Shown piece by piece: positions 54,531 through 64,000 of a stretch of 64,000 bases of DNA. Source of the DNA: Zasmidium citrigriseum (taxonomy: Eukaryota > Ascomycota > Dothideomycetes > Mycosphaerellales > Mycosphaerellaceae); assembly GCA_002786025.1 (NCBI GenBank), contig NHNW01000033.1:496001-560000 (forward strand), in the 5' to 3' direction. Under the pieces are notes generated by a model. It was not told the DNA's origin and did not search any database. It was given only the letters and a program-made list of their open reading frames with translations. The position numbers and the translations under genes were made by a program. Every line of letters starts with the position of its first letter. Position 1 is the first letter of the stretch.

Positions 54531-56327
54531 TTATGATCTCAGAGCCTGGATCTTGCTCACCAAACCATTCGACAGCCCCTTCGCAGTGGCAGCCATGGCC
54601 TGCCTATCGCCAAACGTCACCAAGGAGGCAATCAAGATCGCCGAGAGCTGATACGTCGTGGCCGAAGTCAAGATCGAAAGCACACGACGCTGGAAGCTCT
54701 TCAACCGCCAGAAGACCGATCCGCCCTTCATGTTGAAAGCCTTCCAGTTGGGGAAGTACGTCGCCAGCCAGAAAGACCTTGCGAGACCAGGCCATGAAGC
54801 TGCATTTCGACCATGCTTGCCAATGTACCAATTTGAGCAATCAGCTGCGAAGACTGATGCCGTAAGCTCCTGGTGGATCTTCTGCGTTGCTGAGTCTTCG
54901 GCTGTTCGCTTGACTTCGATGATGTCTGCCCGGCCGTCGATCAGAGGCTCGAAGAGAGATTTGACGGCGTAGTCGACCTGTGTCTCGCAAGCGAAGAGAG
55001 CGGAGTTGTTGGCTGGGAAGGTGTTGGGTCCGAAGATGATAGCCAAGTTGGGGAAGTTATGGACATATGTGCCCATGTAGGCTTGAGCGCCACGACTCTC
55101 GTTCCATTGCTCTTCCAAGCTTGCGCCATGTGCCCCGATGATTTTCATTGGTGTGAGGAAGTTTGCGACTTGGAAGCCTGTGGCCAAGACGATGATGTCG
55201 AAGTTGTCGACGTCGCCGCTTGAGGAAACGACTCCAGTCTCGGTGATTCGTTCGATGCCATGATTGAGGAGCTCAACGTTTGGCTGAGCCAATGCATCGA
55301 GATAGTCGGGGTCGAAGATTCGTCGCTTGCATCCGAGAGGGAAGTCAGGCACAATGAAGTCCCAGTACTTCTTGGGCGCTTTTGATCGAATGTACTCCGT
55401 GGATTCCTTCTCAGCCTGCGCACGAACTCGCTGGCCTTTGGGTGTTGGGAAGTAGGCAGTCGTCTGCTCGTCTGCTTCGAGGAAGATGCCCAGACGGAGT
55501 AGTCGTTGCCACAGTGGAATCCACCGGAATGCCCACTTCTCAAAAGATGTGAATCGGTGGTTTGGCCTGGGATGGTACCACTGCGCACTCCGAGCGTATT
55601 GCTTGACGAAAGCTGCGTCCTTGCTCAAAGCTGGGACAACCTGGGCTGCACTGCATCCATTTCCGATCACTGCGATCCTCTTGCCCTTCCAGAATACAGA
55701 GTGATCCCATCGTGCGGTATGAAACATTGCTCCCTTGAAGTCCTCCATTCCTGGGAATTTGACATCTCGTGGGAATGAGATAGCACCAACTGCTGAGACG
55801 AAGATGGATGCATGTCGGTAGTAGTCTGCGCCGGTCGTGAGGTCTTTGAGATGTACTTTCCACTTTTTGAGATCACCCTTCCATTCTGCGCCGATGCATT
55901 CGATCGAGGTGTGGACGTGTTTGCGAAGATCGAATTTGTCGACGGTGTCTTCCATATCTGCACGGGTTGTTAGCCGCTTGATCGTTTGTACCATGCCCCG
56001 CGATGTTTCAAACTTACACTGCAAGATTTCTGGCTGCTCGCATAGTTGCTTTGACCAGTTTGGGTTCAGGTTGAAGCTGAAAGAGTAGAGATGTGAAGGC
56101 AAATCGCAACCACTGTACAATGTCAGGTTCGGGTTCAAGCTTTCGCGCATTGAGACATACCAGCCAGGATATGTGTTCGTCCTCCAAGTGCCTCCAACAC
56201 CATCCAGCTTCTCATAAATCGTAAAATCTTCGAATCCCAGCTTGTGTTTCAACTGATACGCCATGGCAATACCGGCAGGGCCGGCGCCAACGATGATGGC
56301 ATCCAGATTCGATGCGTATTGAGACAT
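54531..56327 (-). CDS. FAD monooxygenase, Baeyer-Villiger type (cluster gene)
   Basis: The frame runs unbroken for 598 codons, but two stopless introns fit: 56113-56160 (48 bases), whose removal gives NTYPGCGCDLPSHLYSFSF, and 55958-56017 (60 bases), whose removal gives QPEILQYMEDTVDKFDLR. The mature product is then 562 residues. Motifs: the first Rossmann GAGPAGIAMA, the Baeyer-Villiger fingerprint FKGAMFHTARW (FxGxxxHxxxW), the NADPH-binding VIGNGCSAAQ, and DIIVLATGF near the middle. It inserts oxygen next to a ketone, or oxidises a soft nucleophile, using NADPH and O2. A hydrophobic segment near the C-terminus may bind membrane. Confidence 0.88.
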   Translation of the reverse strand: MSQYASNLDAIIVGAGPAGIAMAYQLKHKLGFEDFTIYEKLDGVGGTWRTNTYPGWYVSMRESLNPNLTLYSGCDLPSHLYSFSFNLNPNWSKQLCEQPEILQCKFETSRGMVQTIKRLTTRADMEDTVDKFDLRKHVHTSIECIGAEWKGDLKKWKVHLKDLTTGADYYRHASIFVSAVGAISFPRDVKFPGMEDFKGAMFHTARWDHSVFWKGKRIAVIGNGCSAAQVVPALSKDAAFVKQYARSAQWYHPRPNHRFTSFEKWAFRWIPLWQRLLRLGIFLEADEQTTAYFPTPKGQRVRAQAEKESTEYIRSKAPKKYWDFIVPDFPLGCKRRIFDPDYLDALAQPNVELLNHGIERITETGVVSSSGDVDNFDIIVLATGFQVANFLTPMKIIGAHGASLEEQWNESRGAQAYMGTYVHNFPNLAIIFGPNTFPANNSALFACETQVDYAVKSLFEPLIDGRADIIEVKRTAEDSATQKIHQELTASVFAADCSNWYIGKHGRNAASWPGLARSFWLATYFPNWKAFNMKGGSVFWRLKSFQRRVLSILTSATTYQLSAILIASLVTFGDRQAMAATAKGLSNGLVSKIQALRS

Positions 56328-57126
56328 GGTGATTGTCGACGTGCTTTGGGACTGTCCGGCTGCTCGAGACAGGAGGCCTCTTCAATGCTGTCAATACATC
56401 TACGTTGCTGTGGCACCCGGGGCTCGAGACCCGTCGGGTTTGAGTTCCCATTCGGGCGTACCGACAGCCTGAATGGAAGTCAAGTCCCGTCGAGAGTCGG
56501 AGACTGGCCGATCTCCAGGAAAACGTCTGAGGTTTCGCGATCTTTGTGGGGAAGCGGAGATGGAAATGGCGGCGGCGGGTTCTCAACATGGGTATCAGTA
56601 CCCTAGGGATTGTAGTTGCGGCGTCAGGTTCCCCAAGCCTCGTGTCGGGATTTGCTTCCTTAACCCCTGGTCGAACCCACGCTGATTTCCGGGATGCCGC
56701 ACCTGTAGGTTTCTATAGACGATGGCAGGAGAACTGCTCTAAATGTTCAGACGACTTCCGTCTGGACCTGTCCTATGCTTTGACGTTGTTGCAGCTCCAA
56801 GCCACAGCCACTGGCTTTGGACGACTTCTTTTAGCGACTGTATTCAAATCGCTGAGGAAAGGACGGCAATATCCAGTCAGCGAGAGAGACAGTAGAGTCA
56901 AAATCAAGCGGACAGTACTGAAACACTGCCTATCCATGAAGTTCTCATTCTTGACAGTCAAGTGGTCCATCCAAAGCGGTCAGTTTAACTTTATCGTGCA
57001 GCGGAAGAGAAATCATGAATGAGAAGAAAGTCCGCAATATCGGTGTATGCTTCAATGTGACGTTTGATTTGAGACCAACAGCATTCTATCATATGATCGT
57101 TTCCAGTTCTCGATATAACAACATGT
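56328..57126. promoter_or_regulatory. Monooxygenase upstream region
   Basis: CCCGGGG at 56416-56422, CCG-T-CGG at 56432-56438 and CGG-N5-CCG at 56453-56463 fall 90-136 bases before the monooxygenase ATG. From about 56700 to 57126 it is the 3' flank of the transketolase gene with no clear feature. Confidence 0.4.
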
Positions 57127-59451
57127 TCAATCCAACCGTTTCCAGCCCTGCAGTCTCGCATTACCACCATCCAGCTCTTTCAAATATCTCAAAACCTTCT
57201 TCTCAATCGAGGGAGCATCCAATCCAAATCTCGCATAGTTGCTCGGGCCGGAAGCAGAATAACCATAAGTGGTCATGCCGATACTCCCAGTGACATATCG
57301 AGCCCAAGTCGTAGCCACGTACTCCTCAACACTCACAACCGGTCGGCCGTCGATAGGGAACACAGACTTCTTGTACTCGTCTGACTGTTCCTCGAAGAGA
57401 TCAAGACTCGGAGCACTGACGATTCTCACACGAACTCCAGCTTTTTCAAGCCGCTCGGCGGCCGTAGCAACGTGGTTCATGCAAGTCCCGCAGCTAGCAA
57501 GTGTGACATCTGCATCATTCTGTTCTCTTAGGACATAAGCGCCCTTGAGGGCTTTGTGTCGATCCGTCCCAGGAACAACGCCCATTGGATCTCGTCCTAG
57601 GGAGATCATCGTCGGCCGCTTCGTTGCGAGAAGACCGGCTTTCCAAGCGGCGACAACCTCTTCGGCGTCACATGGTCTGAAGTAGGCGATGTTGGGCATC
57701 GCTCTGTATAAAGAGTCTACTTCGACTGGTTGATGGGTTGGCCCGTTTTGGCCTTCGGCGAATGAGTCGTGCGTCGAGAAGTGCAGGGCTTGAAGATGGC
57801 TGAGAGCTCCCATGCGGACGCCTGGTGCAGCCTATTTGTAATAGAGTCAGTATTCTGTCTTGAATGACGACTTGAAGTGTTTGGGCCAACTCACATAAAG
57901 ATAGAACATCAAGAAGGTAGCGGTGATCGGAATGAACGTCCCAGGACTGTACGCCGCAATTCCATTCGAGATGCTCGCCATGGCATGCTCCCGAATCCCA
58001 TATCGAATGTACCGACCACCATAGTTGAAAGGTAAGAAGACATCGTTGAGCGATTGATAGATCTTGTTCGAATTGGCCAGGTCTGCACCGCCTCCGCACA
58101 AAGCTTCGCAAAGTGGCCAGACTTTTTCCATGATGACACCGTTGGACTCTCTCGTGGCAAGTTGCTGCATTGAGGATGTATCGATCGAATTGAGGAGCTT
58201 GAAGACTGCGTCGTTCATCGTTCCTTGCCTCCTCCTTTGCAGGGTTTGGTAGAGCTCTGGATGTGCTTTGCTGTATCGATGGACCAGTTGATCCCATTCG
58301 GCGTTGAGATGCTCACCACGGATCTTGCGTTCGCGGAAGAATGATAGTGCCCGGGAGGAGACCTCATGGGTCTTGTTTGGATCAAGTCCAGCAGCGGCTT
58401 TCGATCGGGCAACACTGTCTTTGTCGAAAGCCCCATGATGTGCTTTGGCAGTGCCAGCGGCGCTAGTACCAACTCCAATGACCGTGCGAATATTGATGAA
58501 GACAGGCTTTCCCTTCACGGACCGAGCATATTCAAGCGCAGAGACGATTGGGGAAACTTCATGATTTCCGTCATCAATCTCCAGTACGCACCACCCGGAT
58601 GCTCGCATCTTGGCGTTGACGTCCTCGGTGTTGATCCAATCCAGTGGGCCATCGCAAGTGATTTGGTTGTTGTCATAGATCAGCACCAAATTGTCGAGCT
58701 GCAAGTGACCCGCGAGTGAGATGGCTTCCAATGCAACACCCTCCATAAGACATCCATCTCCTGTTGTGCAGTAGATCCGAGACTGGCAGATCTCGAACCC
58801 CGGCTGATTGAATTTGGCTGCCATATTCTTTGACGCAATAGCGAGACCGACTGCATTCGCAACACCCTGTCCAAGAGGTCCCGTTGTGACTTCGACACCG
58901 GGTACTTCGATTTCCGGGTGCGCGTGAGCGAGTGTTGTAAAGCCATTCAATTTTGCGCTGCCGTATCCTTTCAACTCGTCCATGGTCCAAGCATCGTACC
59001 CGACCAGGTGATTGAAGGCGTAGAGAAACATCGCAGCGTGGCCTGTCGTCTATCAGCAATGCTCCATATTCTTCGCATTCGCTCTTATACCATTTGAGAG
59101 TACAAATCGATCCCGATCAAACCACTCCGGGTTGGAGGGATTATACCTCATAGCGTATTTGTACAGCGCAACCCCAATGGCCGCCATGCCGATCGCAGAA
59201 CCGCCGTGGCCGCCGCCATTCTGATTGCAAATGTCGAAAAGCAAGTTCCTCGCGCTCAAAACTGCGTAATCGTCGTCGCTGATCGAATTCGAATCGACCG
59301 GCGAGTTGGAGCTGGAAGATTCGTGGATTTCGGTGTGGACAACATCAGCCTGTCCTTTGGGCTCCTCGCGGAGCACCTTGGTGTTGTTGAGTCCTGGCGG
59401 ATGAGAAACTTCAAGGAGAGTCATTTTCGTTGGTGCTGTTACCAATGCCAT
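57127..59451 (-). CDS. Dihydroxyacetone synthase / transketolase-like enzyme (cluster gene)
   Basis: Three exons (59091-59451, 57895-59042, 57127-57831; introns 48 and 63 bases) give 737 residues. It transfers a two-carbon ketol unit between sugars with thiamine diphosphate. The family's first block reads NQNGGGHGGSAIGMAAIGVA and the splice gives FVLSNGHAAMFLYAF. The cofactor motif is TTGDGCLMEGVALE through YDNNQIT. The second half has IRYGIREHAMASISNGIAAY and TFLMFYLYAAPGVRMGALSH. Length and wording fit the dihydroxyacetone-synthase branch more than housekeeping transketolase. It ends in GWKRLD with no peroxisomal SKL-type signal, unlike methylotrophic yeast enzymes. It is divergent from the dehydrogenase gene, 233 bases apart. 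Confidence 0.88.
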
Positions 59452-59684
59452 CACCTGTCGTCGGCTTGTATTATGCCGCTGTCGTCGGGGGCACTCCGAA
59501 CTGCGCGGGAAAAGAGTCCCGACCTTCGGACAGCCTTGCCGTGAGACACGGCTGGGGCCCCGCAAGCATGAAAGCTTATACTTCTATTCGGCCTCGAAAA
59601 CGTCGCGATTCCCCTCGTCTTGATCTCATTCTCTTCGTTTCATATAGCCTTTTTGCAATTTCCAGGTCGATCTTCCCTCCCAAC
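59452..59684. promoter_or_regulatory. Bidirectional promoter of transketolase and dehydrogenase genes
   Basis: Only 233 bases separate the two ATGs. It contains CGG-N9-CCG at 59527-59541 and CCG-N7-CGG at 59496-59508, plus TCGGGGGC near 59485. These resemble binucleate zinc-cluster sites. The Zn2Cys6 gene 0.5 kb downstream of the dehydrogenase is the obvious candidate to bind. Confidence 0.5.
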
Positions 59685-60712
59685 ATGACTGCAACCACGA
59701 ACGGGGATTCGCCCAACGTTGTGAAGAAGAGCACTGACGGCTTTCTCCATCGCACAGTTCAACAGCTCTTCTCTCTCGAAGGTCGGACAATTGTCATTAC
59801 AGGAGGAGGCCGGGGCATTGGTCTCGCCTTTGCTTTCGCTGTTGCAGAGGTCGGCGGCAATGTTGCAATTCTGGATATGTTGGATGAGCCCCATCCTCAT
59901 TATCATCTGTTGAAGGAGAGATATCCAGAACTCAAGTTCGAGATATACAAGTATGATGCGCTAGAATGGCTCTGCTTTCCATCTTACTGACTGTGTTTAC
60001 AGAGCGGATGTCACAGATTATGATCAGCTCCAGCAAACAGTCGATAAAGTTGTTGCAGACTTTGGTAGAATTGACGGATTGTAAGATGTTTTCATTCCAT
60101 CTTCCTCCTAATCTCTTCTGACAGTCTGGCAGAGTAACAGCAGCAGGCATCTGTCCAGATCAGCCATTCTTCGAACGAGACCCCAAATCTGTCGCACGAA
60201 CGTTCAACATCAACACACTCGGTACATACTACGCTGCGCAAATCTGTGCCGCGCAGATGAGGAAACAAGAACCGACGTCATTCAACAAAGGCGGCGGCAA
60301 CATCGTCATGATGGCATCCATCGCCGCATACGTAGCCAGCAAAGGACAGAACACGAGCGACTACTGCTCTAGCAAGGGTGCGGTGGTTTCCTTGTGTAAA
60401 GCACTTGGAGTTGAACTTTGTCCGTACAACATCCGAGTGAACAGCATATCTCCAGGGTGAGTAGTGCTTCGACCAGAGGAAGAGGTGAGAGCTAACGAAC
60501 CCAGATACGTCGAGACCGATATGACCTTGAGTCTCTGTGATCGGATGCCGCATCTTGGTCACATTATGAATACCGAGCCTCCTATGCGGCGAATGGCCGA
60601 TCGTGTTGATTTGAAGGGGCTGGCGGTCTATCTCCTGTCTGATGCCAGTGGATATCAGACTGGGGAGGATGTGCTGGTGACGGGAGGCATTCATGCCGGT
60701 CGTTTGATGTGA
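59685..60712 (+). CDS. Short-chain dehydrogenase/reductase, polyol/sorbose-reductase-like (cluster gene)
   Basis: Four exons (59685-59950, 60003-60080, 60133-60456, 60505-60712; introns 52, 52 and 48 bases) give 291 residues. The cofactor motif is ITGGGRGIGLAFAFA; ILDM after the second strand suggests NAD(H). Splicing restores GRIDGLVTAAGIC (third strand region), MASIAAYVAS with the catalytic Ser, YCSSKGA with Tyr and Lys, and SISPGYVETDM. The C-terminal block is VYLLSDASGYQTGEDVLVTGG. The group includes arabinitol, mannitol and sorbose oxidoreductases. With a transketolase next door, a polyol-ketose step is attractive but unproven. Confidence 0.88.
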
Positions 60713-61168
60713 GCGCTTTCTGCTAGGCATGAATTTATGACAAGAACCGAAATGGTAGCATTCTGTCAAAGGATTTGGTGATCCGTTAGAATCGAATTGA
60801 TTTTGGAGCCTTGCTCGTTCCATAGAGCAGCCTCTCGGAATCCAACTTTGATGCGCACTTTCCATGCTAATGGCCCCTCGTATACGCTAATGGACCCTCG
60901 TATACATCCTCCAAGCTCTGATTCTGGGCTCGTTGGAAGCAGAAGGTACCAGAATGGCATTTGCAAGCAACTTGTTCCAGTCCCAAGCCTTGAGCGCCGC
61001 AAAGCCACTGCGGACAAAAGTCGGGCCGAAATCCGAGTGAATGATCACCCGGCCTTCCCCGCATCTTCTTCTCCACAGACACAACACTCCTCAACCCTCA
61101 CCAACTTCTACCAAAACCAACGCAGAGCCACATATTTGACCCCTTTTGCTGATAGAGATGATGTAAAG
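60713..61168. other. Intergenic, upstream of the Zn2Cys6 gene
   Basis: This 456-base region has a short tandem duplication: CTAATGG-CCCTCGTATAC occurs twice between about 60868 and 60905. An open frame reads through to the next gene but looks non-coding. No box was recognised. Confidence 0.4.
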
Positions 61169-63855
61169 ATGCACAGTGCGATGGCTGCCGCTCCAAACAC
61201 TGGTCGAAAGCACGTCACAACCGCGTGCAAACCCTGTCGCGACAGCAAAGTCAAAGTGAGAAACCTGCTTTCCCGCGTGGCAAGCCTCCAGCTGACACCT
61301 GATGTGGTGCGATGGTATCACACCACAATGCGCCAACTGTAGGAGAAGAAACAAGCAATGCCAATACGAAGATCGTGAGGATGGGCGGCGGTAAGTCTAG
61401 ATTTTCGCTGCTGTGCAACGTGGCGGTTTCTGACAGTGGCAGGCTATCATTCCGCCCGGCTCTAGCAGTTCTCCATCGGCGCATCCAGACGCTGCAAAGC
61501 ATGCTCGTGGAGCGAAATGTCACCATCCCTCCCATGTCTGAGGATGATGAGGGCGTGGTTAACCGAATCTTCGACGCTGTTGGCTTGGAGAAGTTGAGCG
61601 TACCACCGGCTCCTGTTGATGACGAGATAACCTCCACGACACTTAGGGAGCCTGTTGTCCAGGATCTGAGCGACTCTACTGCCGCCATCAACTACGCTGC
61701 TGGTCCATCTTCCGAAGCCGCCGGCCAGCTAGAGCCAGACATCAGCACCGGACTCATTCAACAGGACAATTCTCTGATCGGCACTGAAGACAACGCTTTT
61801 ACAAATCCTGCCTCCTTTTCAGATCTATCTCTGCTCTCGTGGGACGACAACTTATCGCCCGACTGGCCATGGATGGGCATGTTCGTCCCAGAGATGGACT
61901 TTACCGCGGATCCCAGCGCATTGAACTTCATGGCAGAGCCTGCCATCGGCAATATCCGTTCTCGAAGAAACTCGAATGGCGGAGTTGCTGCAGGGGACAG
62001 CGATGGAGACGACGAAGTGAATCCCGAACTGATCGGTCAAATCGCAGCTCGAGTCGGCGCACTGCACTTGGCTCCAGACGGCAAGCTGCGATACTTCGGG
62101 ACACCCGCCAATACATACCTGTTCAGCGGCAGCGGCCCTTCGGCTGCACAATCGAAGCCGCGATCCGTGAAATGGGAAGGAAAACGGCTTCTTCGAAATG
62201 CAGACTTGGACCAGGCGATTGACGACGATCTCGAAGAGCACTTTCTTGGGCTGTTCTTTTCGTGGTACAATCCATGCCATGCTGTGGTTGATGGTCCGAT
62301 GTTCTCTACGGCGAGACGCCAATGGAGAGACAGCGAGGAGAACAATGGCTTCTACTCGGATGTTCTCTTGAATGCGATGTAAGTTCACACTCTCGGACAC
62401 ATTCATGTGATGCTGACACAATCCATAGGTGCGCCATTGGCTCAAGTCACGAGACACGGTACCACTCAAGGCTGGTCACCTTCCCACGCACAGTATCCGA
62501 GTTCTTTGCAGAGCGCAGCAAGATCCTGCTCGAGATCGAACTTGACAGTCCGTCGGTCTCGACCGTGCAAGCATTGCTGTTACTGAGCAGTTATGAAGCG
62601 GGCGTGCAGCGAACAGCTCGGTCATGGCTTTACAGCGGTGAGCAAACTATTCCTTGCGAGCTTGGTCCGCATTGTTCGGCACTTGCTGACAGTCTTTCTC
62701 GCAGGCATGGCCATGAGGCTCTGCTTCGATCTCGGACTTCACATCAACACCGACTTCTACGTCGACCACGGCGTTATGACGGCGGAAGAGTCCCGAACCA
62801 GAGCGATGGTCTTCTGGGCATCTTACGCTTTGAATTAGTATGTTCCATCTACTTCATGTGGTCCTCCAGTGCTGATATCTGTAGTCGATCAAGTTTCTCT
62901 CTTGGAAGACCCTTCAGCTTAGATGCTTCAGAGCTGAATGTGTCCAGACCTCATGCAGCACCACCTTCGTCCCAGACTCAATGGACGCCATTCCCGAACA
63001 CGGCCGAGCCCAAAGACGGCTTTTCCAATGTGCGACCAATGCCCGATCTCATTGATGCGATCTGCGAGCAGAGGGTTGCTCTGCTTGATACTGTTGAGTC
63101 TATAGCCCGGGCATTGTAAGTGCTCTTCTCACTTTGTGACAACTTCAGCTGACCTGGGTGAATAGATATGGCAACACGACAATGGCTGCAAAGCCTCTCC
63201 AAGAGCTGTCGGAGCGTTGTGTTGCTGACATGTGGAAGTGGAAAGATAGTCTAGTGCCTGAAATGCAGGTACATGAAGGCAGTCATGGTCCAATCGTTCC
63301 ACAGCTCCTCGTACTGCAGTAAGTACTCCACCTCCTTCATCCATCACCTCGACAACTGACTCCTGCCTCTTTCTCAGTATCGAATACCACTATCTCCTGA
63401 TATTGGTCCACCGGCCCTGGACCTCCCGTCGAGTGCAACCCCGACCAGCTCAAGGCCGTGGATTCCGCCATGCCCGCAACACCTGCATCGAGTCCGCCTG
63501 CGCCATGGCTCGCATCCTCCGGATCTTCGAAAGAAACTGGGGCTACCACCGGCTTGACGTCGAAACCTCCCAACTCCTGCCCTCCGCAGCACTTATCCTG
63601 ATCTTTGCCTCGGTATCGGCTCGTGCTCCTGAAAACAAGACCAAAGAGACGTTGACGGATCTGACGACCCTGTTCAGAGCGTTGGATGAACTGAGCACCA
63701 TCTTTCCCAGCGCGAGGCAGCATTTGGATAGTTTGGTAGCGATTCAGCAGCAGTGGCGACTGGTGTACAATCAGCAGTATGGGAAGAGGAGGGACGATGG
63801 GGGAACGAGTCGCGATGAGATGAACGGTGCTGCGAAACGGTCCAGGCTTGTTTGA
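61169..63855 (+). CDS. Zn2Cys6 transcription factor (cluster regulator) with odd first splice acceptor
   Basis: Eight exons (61169-61255, 61308-61390, 61443-62378, 62429-62637, 62705-62837, 62885-63115, 63166-63318, 63378-63855) give 769 residues. The zinc cluster spans the first splice: ACKPCRDSKVK joins CDGITPQCANCRRRNKQCQY, a perfect Cx2Cx6Cx6Cx2Cx6C. That join needs an acceptor at 61306-61307, which reads GG, not AG. The other six introns are GT-AG and 47-67 bases; the second could end six bases earlier. The central fungal regulatory domain has GMAMRLCFDLGLHINTDFYV and later LHIEYHYLLILVHRPW. It resembles nirA-type regulators in layout. It probably controls the adjacent enzyme genes. Confidence 0.78.
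61256..61307 (+). other. Intron 1 of the Zn2Cys6 gene with GG in place of AG
   Basis: The donor is GTGAGA and a branch-like CTGAC lies at 61292-61296. The only end that restores the zinc cluster frame is after GATGTGG (position 61307). The 52-base length is normal for this window. Confidence 0.6.
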
Positions 63856-64000
63856 AACCGAACCAAGTTTCTCCAAGCCCGAGTCTCCGCTTCATGATCG
63901 CTGCGTCTTGGTCAGAAGAGATGGTGTCGGGAGAGCTGAGAACTTTCAAACAGTCCAGTCGCCACCACGATCACACACCCCAAGTCGGAACGCCGCTGGA
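63856..64000. other. Downstream flank to window end
   Basis: This is 145 bases after the regulator stop codon, with no feature seen. Confidence 0.4.

Noticed and set aside
56410..56460. B-box-like GGGTTTGAGTTCCC
   Set aside because: No partner A box at tRNA spacing and no cloverleaf.
1..64000. CRISPR arrays, rRNA genes, intact transposons
   Set aside because: None seen. The gene structure is eukaryotic and no transposase, reverse transcriptase or long terminal repeat was recognised.

Overview
The window is nuclear DNA of a filamentous ascomycete. The evidence is the many short GT-AG introns (45-76 bases), Zn2Cys6 regulators, a HET-domain gene, Rds1-like and 2EXR-like fungal families, and closely packed genes on both strands. 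A Dothideomycete is my best guess, from general gene style only. I see no rRNA, tRNA, CRISPR array, transposase, or polyketide, peptide or terpene synthase.

Layout. 1-4.5 kb: 3'-truncated mitochondrial sulfide:quinone oxidoreductase, MATE-type transporter, VOC-fold protein and cupin. 5.4-11.8 kb: a secreted type B carboxylesterase with a one-base frameshift, a regulator-like protein without a zinc cluster, and a cytochrome P450; two copies of a ~110 bp repeat flank the first two genes. 12-15.7 kb: three tandem 2EXR-like paralogues and an orphan gene. 17.4-22.7 kb: MFS sugar porter, AKR7-type reductase, wax-synthase-type acyltransferase and a small secreted cysteine protein. 23.9-28 kb: S41-type protease with a TAG codon in its signal peptide, and a second P450. 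28.8-37 kb: HET protein, probable pseudokinase and two ferric reductases. 37-39.8 kb: no intact gene, only possible decayed coding sequence. 39.8-49.1 kb: unknown membrane glycoprotein, Zn2Cys6 factor, disordered-tail protein, Rds1/ferritin-like protein, and an RNase III-fold protein lacking most catalytic acids.

49.4-63.9 kb is the most interesting block: MFS sugar porter, succinate-semialdehyde-type aldehyde dehydrogenase, Baeyer-Villiger-type flavin monooxygenase, dihydroxyacetone synthase/transketolase, short-chain dehydrogenase and a Zn2Cys6 factor, with no unrelated gene between them. The transketolase and dehydrogenase share a 233 bp divergent promoter, and CGG/CCG pairs occur upstream of the enzyme genes. 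I read it as a regulated catabolic cluster for an unknown substrate, possibly a ketone, polyol or rare sugar; this is inference.

Three genes carry apparent single-base lesions: the carboxylesterase frameshift, the S41 nonsense codon, and a GG where a splice acceptor AG is expected in the cluster's regulator. They may be assembly errors, strain-specific decay or unusual biology. Gene models were built by hand; for every spliced gene except the carboxylesterase the exon lengths sum to whole codons. That shows internal consistency but does not prove the splice sites.
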